From the NCBI GenBank assembly GCA_024138025.1, contig JAMXBD010000399.1, positions 1-64,000 of the forward strand: 64,000 nt of DNA. Direction: 5' to 3'. Origin of the DNA: Combretum micranthum (taxonomy: Eukaryota > Streptophyta > Magnoliopsida > Myrtales > Combretaceae). The position numbers and the translations under genes were made by a program. The notes below the pieces were generated by a model, which searched no databases, was not told the DNA's origin, and was given only the letters and a program-made list of their open reading frames with translations. Below, in pieces: positions 1 through 10,756 of the stretch (the first letter of the stretch is position 1; the number at the start of each line of letters is the position of its first letter).

Positions 1-839
1 ATCAAGAACTACAACTATTCTAGGTCTAGATATGCCTTGCTACTTGGATTTAGAAGAACTAGGTATTAAACTAAGGATCAAAGTGTTTAGGAAGATGAAA
101 AGAAGGTTTAAAAGAAGGCTATACATTCCCCCTATTGGTCATATGCCCATGATAAAGCATGTGATAGCCTCGAAAAGGGAAAAAAAAAACATGATACACT
201 CTCGTGAAGCCCGTTACAAGGGGCGTGACCTCCATCACAGCCGTAATGGGGGTGGTGATGACCACCATGACCTTCGTCATTGTCATGATCGACTTAGATT
301 CGCCATACCCAAGGAGATCATAGTCGTGACTCTTGTACGCACCATGATCGATCAAAAACATTAAAAAATCATAAAGAAAACCATTTTCTTGATCTTAAAC
401 CATGCAAACTCTAAAAAGAAAACATCTTTTCACATAAAAGCGCTATATAAGCGTGATACTTGAATTTCCCATTTTTCTTTTGAAACAAACAATCGTAACC
501 ACCAACAAGCTAACTTTGGGTTTTCCAATCTCTCACCAAAAATACAAAAACCTTCAATACACTGTCATAAATTCATAAAAGACAACTCCTTCAGATCAAT
601 AAAGGATTGAAAGGATGAAAACTTACCTATTTATTGGCCCATGGTTCATTAGAACAAGATACTATCTTAGGAGAGTCCTAGGGTTTGGCTTCTTATGAAA
701 TTGTGCACAGAGAGAGATACGTTTCTTTTAGGTAGGGGTTAACAGTACTTATTTTATTAGGAAAGACTTATTTTCCCTCTTATTTAACGACATATGATAT
801 CCTTGCCTTTCATTATAAATTATTTACTTGTATATCACA
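1..839 (-). repeat. Element H, partial 3' LTR (left end outside window)
   Basis: This is the visible part of the 3' LTR of the oldest minus-strand gypsy element here. The right boundary is set by ...tatatcaca at 839, followed by a polypurine tract on the minus strand and then integrase tail sequence. The boundary matches the one in element G (LTR, then tctttcctctcc). The LTR sequence itself does not resemble the LTR of G or the giant LTR family. Bases 190-350 hold a GC-richer stretch with several gtgrt/catgg motifs. No host gene is visible. The left end lies outside the window, so the full LTR length is unknown. Confidence 0.6.
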
Positions 840-853
840 TCTCTCCTCTCCTA
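840..853 (-). other. Polypurine tract of element H
   Basis: The plus strand reads tctctcctctccta, so the minus strand is purine-rich. It lies directly between the LTR end and the integrase tail, where plus-strand DNA priming occurs in LTR retrotransposons. Element G has nearly the same tract at 17115. Confidence 0.65.
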
Positions 854-1421
854 AAAGAAACTTTCGTTCTCGAAAGTTACCTGAATCATTAAAAGCTTGA
901 GATACTTTGTCCTCATCTCCTCCTCTCGCTCCCAAGTAGTGTCCCATTTAGATTGATTTGTCCATTAAACTTTCACATATTTGATCACTCATCTTCTTAA
1001 TAGTTTCTCTTTGGCATCAACAAATTTTACTAGCTTTTCAACTATTGTGAGATTTTGTTGTACCTTTACTAGTCCCAAACCTACTATCTATTCAGGATTC
1101 TTCACATATTTTCTCAACATAGAAACATGAAACACGTTGGGTACTCCATCCAAACTAGGTGGTAACATTAATCTACAAACCACATTGTCTATTCTCTTTA
1201 AGACTTTAAAGGGTCTTACATCTCTGGGGTTTAACTTGCCTCTTAAACCAAATCTAATAACACCTTTAGCTGATGAGATTTTAAGCTAGACATGTTTTTC
1301 TATTTGAAACTCCAAAGCTCTTCTCCTCTTGTTTGCATAACTTTTTTGACGATTTTGAGCTGTTTATAACTTTTGTCTGATCATTTTGACCTTATCAATA
1401 GCATCTTATACCAGCTCTGGT
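854..1421 (-). pseudogene. Element H pol 3' end: integrase C-terminus and chromodomain, degenerate
   Basis: Read on the minus strand, this encodes the tail of a chromovirus integrase. Conserved words are GLRGKLNPR, LPPSLDGVPNVFHVSMLRKYV and then a chromodomain-like stretch VIKYVKV...TTWE. In-frame stops interrupt it, so it is dead. The chromodomain in this family tethers the integration complex to heterochromatin. The frame is cut at 1421 by solo LTR L3 and resumes at 10434. The same segment in element G (17130-17690) aligns along its length, which confirms the assignment. Confidence 0.85.
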
Positions 1422-2089
1422 TGTAAACCCCCAAAGTTTTACGATCGGTTAAGTTTAAACCTTAATTAGAAGGTTACCGAAAACCCTAAAGTCAGCAAAC
1501 CCTAGTTAGAAGCAACCTTTAAGTCCGACAAACCCATGTTCGTAATCTTAAGTAAGTAAGTAAGAGATTAATATGTAGAATAGTTCGTAACATCATGAGA
1601 AAGCTATTTGTTTTGAGCCTGATCAGATACAGTTTTCAAAAAGCATATCCCGGGGCTCAGAATAGTAAAAATATTCCGAATATACCATTAGACTAGTAAA
1701 AATATAAGGATTTTTCAAAAATATCAGTTTTATAATTTTTCGATAACTAAAAATATCTGATATCGCAAGTATACCTGTATTTTCTTACTATCAGTACTTT
1801 ATTTGCCATATCTACTTTATATTACACTATTCATTACTATTCTACACTATTCATCTAGCTCTTCATTTCCTTACAACTTACTCTTACAACCATACACCTA
1901 TTTTTTTACAATTTTCATTTTCAATACAACGTCACATCTCTCAGATTTTACTTTTCATTAACAAAAATACAAAAAAATAAAATTTCTCTCTCTCTCCCTC
2001 TCAAATTTACGCCGGCCTCTTCCCTTTTTCCCTCAATCTATTTTATTTTTTATTTATTTTATTAACATAATTTACCCTCCACTTTTTCC

Positions 2090-2097
2090 TATAAATA
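2090..2097 (+). promoter_or_regulatory. L3 TATA box
   Basis: TATAAATA follows a pyrimidine-rich stretch and is followed by a CT-rich leader. It occupies the same position as TATA boxes in the other copies of this LTR family, downstream of the U3 core and the gccggc/C-rich tract. Confidence 0.7.
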
Positions 2098-3516
2098 CCA
2101 CATCTTCCTTCCATTTCCTTTACACATTTCATACACTACAATTACTTTCTCAAAATCTCTCCAAAAGCTCTCTCAAAGTTTCTCTAGTTTTTCTTCTTTT
2201 ATAAGTAATACTTTTAAGCTTTTCTTATGTTCATTTGCTTAGTATGAGCATAGTATGTGTTTTTTAGACCTATAGAGGTTAAGAAAGCAATAATATGTTC
2301 AAATTTTGTTCTTGTTCATAAATCTATTTTCCTTTATGTTGTTCATATCTATATCTAACTAAATATATCTATGTGGTTATATATATCTTTTAGAGCATAT
2401 AAGCTTATTTGTTATTGCAATTTATTTACTTTCCTTGCAATTCATTTATTTACTTTCAAGTTGTTTTAAGGCTAGTATTTCTAGTCTTAGACTTTTTCTC
2501 ATCAACTTAAAACAATTTTCTTTTTCATTTGGGACTAATCTATTCTTAATCCCAATAAGCCTTGAAGAAGCAAAGGCTTCCAATACTTGGCAATTATTTA
2601 TTTCTTATAGTTTTTACTATCTTATCTTGTGATATTTTTAGCTTTTATAAACTACATGATCATATTCATGCATAGCTAATAAGTTTTTGTCCAAATAAAA
2701 ATGAATCTTATTTATGAAGGAATAAAATTTGATCACTAGATAAATGTTTTTCCCAAAGGCTTAATAAAATATTTTCAAATAAATTTCTTTTAAAGGTTTA
2801 TATAAACTCATCATGAAATTTCAAACTAATAATAGAAGAAGTTTCTTCAAAGTTTAAAGATACTTCCTTTTCAAATGATAAAAGAAATCTTGATAATAAC
2901 TTGATACTATTTTTTTTTAACCAAACCCAGAGCTAAATGAGTTTTAAAAAAAAATCAACTTACAAGGAAAATGAAAATAAGTAAACTCATCAAGTACTAC
3001 TAAAAAAAACTTTTGAAAACTCTATTTTTCAAATTCCTAGAAATAAAATTGATAGATAATTGCAAATGATCAAACCTTATTTTCAACTCACTTTTGATAA
3101 ACTAAAGAATCAATATATAGAATATTAGATTTTGATGAAACAAAAATTTATAAGTTACTTCAACCACATAAAGTAGAGTTTAACAAATCCAAATTTTTCA
3201 AAATACTAGAAAAGGTTGTTTTAAGGAAATTAATTAAATGAGACAACACCTATAGCATCATGCATAAATTATGAATCTATTTCGATACATAAGTAATTCT
3301 TTTCAAGTATATAGGTATTTGGGTTTTACTTAAACAAGTCTTAGTAAATGAGGAATTAGAAAATGTTGTTTTTCAAGAAAAGAATTTTCTTGTTAGATCT
3401 GTATCCTTCTAAACCGTGACCCAAATTACCTTTTATAGTGAAATTAACCTTAGGAATGGATAGATCTTTTCGAGTAGGTAGGAAATGACATATAATATGC
3501 GAAATTCCGAGCTAAA

Positions 3517-3540
3517 ATGAGTAAGTTATGGCCATTTTAA
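3517..3540 (+). other. L3 core: 8-bp inverted repeat / 7-codon ORF MSKLWPF
   Basis: The 24-base core reads as Met-Ser-Lys-Leu-Trp-Pro-Phe-stop. In most copies it is flanked by the arms TTAAAATG and CATTTTAA. It is among the best conserved stretches of the LTR family. Confidence 0.6.
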
Positions 3541-3647
3541 GTTGGAACTTCCTTCAATAAGATTTTACCGCAGTTCAGACATAGATTTAGAATTTTTAAA
3601 GTAGAAATTCTATGAAAGACACATTTTGGGTATTTCATCTTGTTTAG

Positions 3648-3710
3648 GTGAAGAAGGAACCGATATCGCCTTCCCGAAAGATTATTTCGACTAGGAGCGA
3701 TCGACATGGA
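3648..3710 (+). other. L3 exon-like block ending in DYFD-stop
   Basis: The block is preceded by a pyrimidine-rich tract and TAG, and followed by GTGACT (GTGAGT in most copies). Its frame reads EEGTDIAFPKDYFD and stops at 3692-3694. Equivalent blocks lie in nine other LTR copies here. Confidence 0.5.
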
Positions 3711-5244
3711 GTGACTTAATCCCTTACTAATTACGTTTCCTTGATTGTGCTTGTAAGTAGTAGCACTTGTAAGCCCCGGAAAATTTTAATAAATAATTCC
3801 AAGATGAACTTCGAAAATAAACCCTAAAAGTTACTCCAAATTAAAACCAAATTTCGACAAGTCCTAAATCACGAACGAATCCAGAAATTTCTTAATCTTG
3901 AGAAAATGAAAATCCTTAAAAATAAAATAAGAACTCAACAATCTTCAAATTCAAAACCACGACATACAAAAAATTCTATATTTAACTCCAACTTATAAAA
4001 TCGGGTAATATAAAGCCCAAAAACAAATTATTAAAAAGTAAATAACAATAACTTTCGGAAATGAAACCCAATTCAAGAATTCCGAAAACGTTAAAAGATA
4101 TTAAATACTTACAAAAATGAAATGTAAAATAAATTTCTCAAATTAAATATGTTGTATAAACATGAAATATCAGTTTCCATATTGGCAAAGATCTAAACCG
4201 GAAAAATCACCCGGAAACCGTAATCGGAATACAATAGCTTAAGTCCGGCAATCTAGCGCTCTTAACCCTAGAGGCCAAGATGTAGTTAAATGTGTAGAAT
4301 AGCTCATAGTAATATAAGTTTGTTAAAAATATCATATTGGAAAATTTTTGACCTATTTCGAACCTGTTCGGATACAGACTTCGAAAAGCGTATCTTGGGG
4401 CTCGAGATATAAAAAATATCATTAGTACCATTAGACTTGTAATTTCATAAGATTTCCAAATATATCATTATATAATTTTTCGGGTTATAAAAGTTACAGT
4501 TATAACATTTTATCGTATTTTCATTACTACCGTAATTAATTAGTCTTTTGTACTATTCACTTTTATTTCATTACACAATTTTATTGTTCTTATAAAGCCT
4601 TATATTTTTAGATAAATATTTTATATATTAAAAAAAACTTTGTTTTCTAAAATTTAGTTCGTTTCGGGCTTATATGGGATCAGATTCTGTTTAAGACCCG
4701 GTACTAAAAATAAAATAAATTAATTTAATAATTAAAAAATATTTTAAAAATATTTTTATTTTCATAAAATAATTTTTTAGAATTTTTCGGGTTATAAAAA
4801 TATTATTTATAGCCCATATTCGCGTATTTTGATCATACCGGTAACATATTCGTTAAAATACTAAAATAATTCAAATAATTATTTAATTTTATTTATAAAA
4901 ATTTTGCCACTTATTTAAAAATATTTTTTCTAATTTATTTTGTATTTTTTTATAAAAACACTTTTTCCAACCTATACTTCAAGTACATCTTTCACATATC
5001 ACTTCCTTTTCACTTCATCCTTTTCACTTTAATCTTTTTACACTTTGTCCCACACTTCATGGCAGATTTTTCCCTCCTTTATGGCTTCCATTGTCCTTTA
5101 ATTTACTCCTATTTTGACTAAAATAAATATATTTCAATCCTTCTTCAAAAAGCTACGCATACCATTAATTATACAATTCAATTTCAAGTCAAATTCAAAC
5201 AAATTCACTCTCTCTCTCTTCTCCCAATTCACGTGAAAGAACAC

Positions 5245-5245
<1 letters not shown>

Positions 5246-5286
<41 letters not shown>

Positions 5287-5292
5287 AAAAAA
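5246..5292 (+). repeat. C31-A16 homopolymer tract in L4
   Basis: A run of 31 C is followed directly by 16 A. It lies where other copies of the LTR have a shorter gccggc/CCCCC box just upstream of the TATA region. The exact length may be unreliable because sequencing slips on homopolymers. Confidence 0.9.
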
Positions 5293-5543
5293 TCTACCTT
5301 GTTTTATTTTTTTTCTTCTTTTCATCATTTAATATACTCCTTTTCTCTCTCTCTCTTCATTTACTCTTTCTTCCTTTTACCATTCCTTAACTTTTTTTCT
5401 CTTTTTTTCCTCTCTTTCTTTCTTCATCTTGCTCTTGTTCTTACAAGAAACAAGCTGCCCCTATTTCTTCCATGAGCCTCCACACATATTTCTTGAAGAT
5501 TTTTAAGTAAACTTTCTTCTCAAAGCATCCATAGGTGATATAG

Positions 5544-5552
5544 GTAAAGTAT
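5544..5552 (+). promoter_or_regulatory. L4 splice-donor-like site
   Basis: TATAG|GTAAAG lies after the leader region. A comparable AG|GTA site is found at the same relative place in L1, L2, L6, E1 and E2. Splicing is inferred, not observed. Confidence 0.4.
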
Positions 5553-5976
5553 AGTGAGAGTTTCATGCATCAAATGACATTCCATTAGCTTAAAAGCTAA
5601 GGATGATGATGCCAAAGTGAAACACTCCATTTCTCTATGATTTTTCTTTTGTATCATTCTTATTTTCTTGTTAAAAGTAGTTATATTTTATAGATCTAAC
5701 TTTTGTAGCTTTGATTTTCGTTTATGCCATAGATCTTGTTATTTGAGTTATTATTTTTGCTATTGCTTATGATTTATGCATATATTCATCATCCACGTGT
5801 CTATCTTAGTGATTCATGCATTTAAAACTAGTGTAGTAAACTAGATCTAGTGTTTTGAGTTCATAAAATGTCTTAACCTTTTGTTTTGTTTATGAACAAC
5901 TTGTAAAGCATGATGATAATAGGAAAGTTTTAGAAAACTCAAGATCTACTTTATTTTCAACAAAAATCATTTTTGA

Positions 5977-7800
5977 AAATTCGGATGAAAATGAAACCAT
6001 ATTTAGAAAAGTTGTTTTTCAACTTTAAAATGAGTATTTTTCATTTAAAATAAAGAGCTTAGGGTATAGACAACATAAATGAATGATTTTGATGAGTAAA
6101 GTTTAGATCTATGAGTTTATAATTTACTACCATGGGTTTCTTTTAGATTTATATTCATATTAAGTGTAGATCTTGGTTTTGAACTTGAACAAAAATGGTG
6201 AAATTCGTATTTTGGCAAGACCCCTATTTAAAAACCACTTTCCAAATGTCAAAATGAAGTTTTTACTTGAAATAATGAAGACTTAATATATGTATATCAT
6301 AAAGACTTCTTTTTACAAGACTCAAAGGTGATTTTCAAAATAAAATTTTCATTTTCGGATTTAGGTAAATGCCTAGTTTAAAAACATGTTTTCCAGCCCA
6401 AAATGAAGTTTTTATTCAAGATATGAAAGGTTCTTAAGATAGGATATGTAAGGAATGGATTTTCATAAGTTTATATAGATTTTATCAAAAGATATGTTCA
6501 AAAATAAATTTTATAAATTTAGATCTCAACAAAGACCAATTTTGAAAACCCATTTTTCATCTTCAAAACAAGACTTTTATTAAAGAAACGGAAGTCTTAA
6601 GGGGTAGGTTTGATTAGGAAATGGTTTTTGAAAGACTAAATGAGTTTTACAAAGAAAATAAGCTCAAATGAATTTCTCAAAATTCGGATTTGAAATTAAC
6701 CACTATTTAAACACTCATTTCCAAATGCCAAAATGATAATTTTTATAGGAAAACGGAACTTCTAGGGAATATATGTAATAAAGACCAAGTTTTGACAAGA
6801 TAAGAGAAGTTTATCAAAATATAATCCTAGGATAACAAATGGTTTCCAAGAATAGGATAAACAATGTTTTAATTCTTCAAAAATTTTGTAAAATTCGTAC
6901 TTAGGTAAACCACCTATTTAAACATCTACTTTCTAACTCCAAAATAAAGGTTTTTGTTAAAATAATGAAGGTGATGGTTATATAGATCATCAAGGTTGAG
7001 TTTTGATAAAATAAAGTATGATTTTACAAGAAGAAAAACTATTTTTCTTAAGTGTAGTATAAGTCAAAGTTTTGCAAAGTAAAAGTTTCCAAAAAAGAAT
7101 TCTTTGTATTATATGTATACATATAGGTAGATCATCTCATAACCATCATGACAATAGCTTGTAAGAAATACATATATGCATGATGCATTGTAGAAATAAG
7201 ATATGAAAATTGAGTTTATCCAAAATTTGTAAATTCTGATGATTTCAAAACCATACCTCAAAAAACCATTTATCAACTCCAAAACTTGAGTTTTATATGA
7301 AAAATGAGGATTTTAAGTCATAGGTATCATCAAGTAATGATTTTGATAAATTAAGATGGGATTTGATAAGAAAAAATATATAGAACAATGAGTAGAAATG
7401 AAGTAGGAAAAATTTGAGTTGTTATCATTTTAAGAAATTCGTAACAATGGAATAATGACATGAAAACTCATATTTTCCAAACTCAAATTAGAAGTTTTAT
7501 CAATGAAATGAAGTCCTTAGTGGCTAGGCATGGTTGAGCTTTAATTTTCTAAATATCAAATGATTTTTACTTAAAGGAATCACTCAAAAACTAATTTTTA
7601 CAAAATTCAGATTTTGGAATCAACTCTACTTGAAGACATGTTTACAAAGTGCAAAATGGAAATTTTTATTTCTAAATGAAGGTCATAAGTAATAGGTATA
7701 ATGAAGACTCAATTTTAACAAAAATAATTATATTTTCTTAAGAAATAAATCCAAAACAAATGGAAATGATCAAAGTTAGAAAACTAGATTTTTCATAAGT
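5977..7800 (+). repeat. Degenerate tandem array of ~150-225-bp units in L4
   Basis: Units can be anchored on an aaattcg-like word followed by an ACCACT-TTCCAAATGCCAAAATG-like segment. Anchors fall near 5977, 6201, 6350, 6516, 6680, 6890, 7230, 7434 and 7612. Spacing is about 150-225 bp, with one gap of about 340 bp. L5 and L7 have about three such units, and L2 has about four on the minus strand. Confidence 0.65.
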
Positions 7801-8121
7801 AGTTGTTATTATGGTCTAGAAAAATAAAAAGTTATAAAATTTTCTTTTAGAAAAATCATCAAGATCATGTATACATTAAGCTCATCTCATTTCATTCATG
7901 TTAGGAAATCATTCATATTGCATGTATAGCTAATCTATATAGTAGGAACATTTCAAACATTTACAAAACTATTTTTCGGAATTGGAAATTGCTACTGATC
8001 AGAACTGATTGGACCTTTTCGAAGCTTCAAAGTTTTCAAAACTTAAATATAACATTAGAATTAGATAGATCTTTCGAAGTAGATAGAAATCGATATATAA
8101 TTTGCGAAATTCTTAGTTAAA

Positions 8122-8145
8122 ATGACCAAGTTATGGCCGTTTTAA
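8122..8145 (+). other. L4 core: 8-bp inverted repeat / 7-codon ORF MTKLWPF
   Basis: ATG-ACC-AAG-TTA-TGG-CCG-TTT-TAA is intact and lies in the most conserved part of the LTR. Confidence 0.6.
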
Positions 8146-8250
8146 GTTGAAATTCCCGCTTAGGACGAGAATTACGAATTTGATAGTTTGTAGAAGATCA
8201 TTTGGATTATTTGAGTTGAAATACTTATTAAAGTATTTCTTCCTTTTTAG

Positions 8251-8320
8251 GTGAACCCGAAATCGACGATTCCCTACCACCGGATTACTTTTACTAAAAG
8301 ACCGGTGATCCAATGGCCGA
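8251..8320 (+). other. L4 exon-like block, 70 nt, DYFY-stop
   Basis: TTTTTAG precedes and GTGAGTC follows. The frame reads EPEIDDSLPPDYFY and stops at 8295-8297. Length and layout equal those in L5 and L7. Confidence 0.55.
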
Positions 8321-10433
8321 GTGAGTCTTCTTCTTATTTTGTTACCCTGTTTGTGCTTATAGCTAGTTGCATTAGAAGTATAGGAACAAGATAAAAATTG
8401 ATATGAATGGGGATGAGATATATGATGAGACTGTAATGAATGCATGCCAAAGAATACTAAAACATATCGAAACCACGATTCGATTGGATAACTGTACCAT
8501 TCATATTATTTCTGTTATATGTATGATATTGGTTGGTCACTCTAAAAAATGTATGATTATTTTGACCTATGCAAAAAAATTAAATTGGTCATGCATCGCA
8601 TCGAACATATTGCATTTGGTAGCATGCTACTTTTACGCAGGTCGATCGGTATGATCCGATGATGACTCGTTTGGATAACGAGGCCGGTATCAGAGCTCAT
8701 TTATGAGAACTAAGGCGCATGTGGATGCATTCCATGAGTGCGCCTAGCCGAGTCGAGTGCTATGAGCCAAAGGCTTGGGGACTAGCAGCGGTCGTGTAGA
8801 CTTCAATGCCATTCCTAACCCAAGATATGGAAAGTGTAAATACGTTCTGTGTGTGGGTTCCGGATAGCCATACATAATTGTTTGCTCATGTGTTTGTTTA
8901 TGCATAGCATATGGTCGATTGTAACTTGCTTGTTATGGTATGGAATTAAGGGAATTCTCACTAAGCTAGTGTAGCTTATACCCCAATAGATGTTTGAATG
9001 AACAGGTTATCTCAAGAATGCTAAGTGGGGACCGATATGGTTGGAACCGAGAATGACTACGGGATTCCGGCAAGGAAGAAGAATGCTTAAAGTTATTAGC
9101 TAGATTACATGTTTTGCCTTGTAATAGTTTTATATAGTAGAATCCTTTGATGAATGTAATTGAAGTTTAATGATTGGTATTTTGAAGTATAGTGATTCGT
9201 ATATAAAGTATAGTGATTTGTATCTGAAGTATAGTGAATTGTATTTCCTTTACATTGTTACTCAAGTGTATTAACATAAAATGTATCACTTCGATGTGTC
9301 TCCTCTATGTGTTAGACACCTTGTACATAGTATGGAAGCCTTCACGTAATGAGGCAGTTATTCTTAGGCTTTAATATTGTGTACGACGGACTACCATGTT
9401 TAGGTACCCTTCGGAGCGTGACAGCACTAGAGAGTAAGGAAAAAGATAAATGAATAAATGCTGTATGAATTGGATTCATGATTGAATGATGTGGTTGTTG
9501 AATAAAAGCTAAGTATATCGAAAGAAGAATTGATGAGTAATTTATGTCTTTTCTCAATAGTATGATGAATACTGTTTTGGTCACGTTTTAACTTGAAACT
9601 GACAATAAATTGGAAAGACCGATATTGAAAATAATTCATGCATAAGATATTGTGAGTCACATTTAAATTTTTCACTACTATTCTTCGTGTGGGGAAACGA
9701 GGAGTTGTAGTGGTGGCTAGTAGGAGTCAAAAAGTCTACATGGGTAAGTAGGAGCCAATAAGTCTGCAATCATTGATAGTCGTATGGGCCAGTAACCACC
9801 CAACCCCCGACATGAAGGGGAAAATCCATGCTACACATGGTTTCCGGTTAATCGTGTGTATTTTGTTTGCTCATGTGATTGATGCATTCTCATATGATTA
9901 TCTAAATACTTGTATATTATATGGAAATGCTTTAACGAAGGGAGTTATCTCACTAAGTTAGTTTTGCTTATACCCTTATAGTTTTTTGTCACAATTTGAT
10001 TACCTATGGTTGGCACCAAGGAGCCCCTTTTGTCAGGTACGACCCAAAGTTACTAGGAATTTTTGGAAGAAGTATACATATTTTATTTTTAGGTGTAGAC
10101 TTCTACGAGAAATCTCTATAGAAGACTTTTGTTATATTCATGTATCTTTTTAAGATGGCTTTGTTTAAGCAAGGCTTTTAATACGAGGGAATGCACCTAA
10201 GAAGTTGTAAGAAACTTTTATCTTAATGATTATTACATGTTTGCCTTTATAAGTTCTTGCATGCTTTTATTATCTGCTTAAACGTAATACCCTTTTGAGT
10301 CTCCTACTATCTTCGAAGCACGCTTTGCACGTGATATCGAAGTTTCTGCATGACTAAGATTATCATTCATTAGTTTAAATATTATGTACGGCAGACCGCC
10401 ACGTTAGGGTACCTTCCGGGGCGTAACACTGGT

Positions 10434-10756
10434 CCCATCATTTGCCTATCATCTACTTCATCTCAATGAATCAACGCCCTACACTTTCTACCATATAAGA
10501 CGTCATATGATGGCATCTCAACTGAAGCTAGATAGCTGTTATTATAAGCAAACCTCACTAAAAGAAAGTACTTATCTCAACTACCCCCAAAATCTAAAAC
10601 ACATGCTCTCAACATGTCTTCTAGGATTTAGATGGTCCATTCATATTGTCTGTCTGTCTGAGGACGATATGCGGTACTAAAAATCACTTTAGTACCTAAA
10701 GCCTGGTGTAGGCTTTTTAGAATTTTACAGCAAACTTGGTATCTCTTTGATGTACG
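10434..10756 (-). pseudogene. Element H pol, integrase core fragment, degenerate
   Basis: This continues the integrase reading interrupted at 1421. Minus-strand words correspond to the region around the catalytic Glu and the ...EDMLRA...YEALYG... segment of element G (17690-18000), with several stops. Near 10740-10756 the similarity jumps to the part of G at about 18050, which suggests a small internal deletion. It then stops, and the rest of the H element is missing from the window. Confidence 0.75.

Larger units (their letters stand above)
3768..9423 (+). mobile_element. Solo giant LTR L4 nested in L3
   Basis: It starts TGTAAGCCCC at 3768 and ends ...GGAGCGTGACA at 9423. The duplication gcact lies at 3763-3767 and 9424-9428, and the outer sequence is continuous L3. 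At 5656 bp it is the longest copy. Two features add to its length: a second, diverged U3 core (first unit to about 4600, second about 4600-4870) and a run of about nine degenerate repeats at 5977-7800. It also carries a C31A16 tract. The exon-like block and core ORF are intact. Confidence 0.95.
1422..10428 (+). mobile_element. Solo giant LTR L3, interrupted by L4
   Basis: It starts TGTAAACCCCC at 1422 and ends ...GGGGCGTAACA at 10428. The 5-bp duplication ctggt lies at 1417-1421 and 10429-10433, and the flanks join into continuous integrase sequence of element H. No internal region or second LTR exists, so this is a solo LTR left by LTR-LTR recombination. Without the nested L4 and its duplication it is about 3.35 kb. 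It holds the U3 core (about 1620-1850), a TATA box (2090), the 7-codon core ORF (3517-3540) and the exon-like block (3648-3710). The acceptor before its last presumed exon is damaged (CAA at about 9993). Confidence 0.95.

Noticed and set aside
32..364. 110-codon plus-strand open frame, basic and His-rich
   Set aside because: It lies in the H LTR, has no recognisable domain, shows low-complexity composition, and overlaps an equally open frame on the other strand.
5977..7800. Regularly spaced repeats considered as a CRISPR-like or satellite array
   Set aside because: Units are long, degenerate and without unique spacers, and they lie within an LTR. They are an internal LTR repeat.
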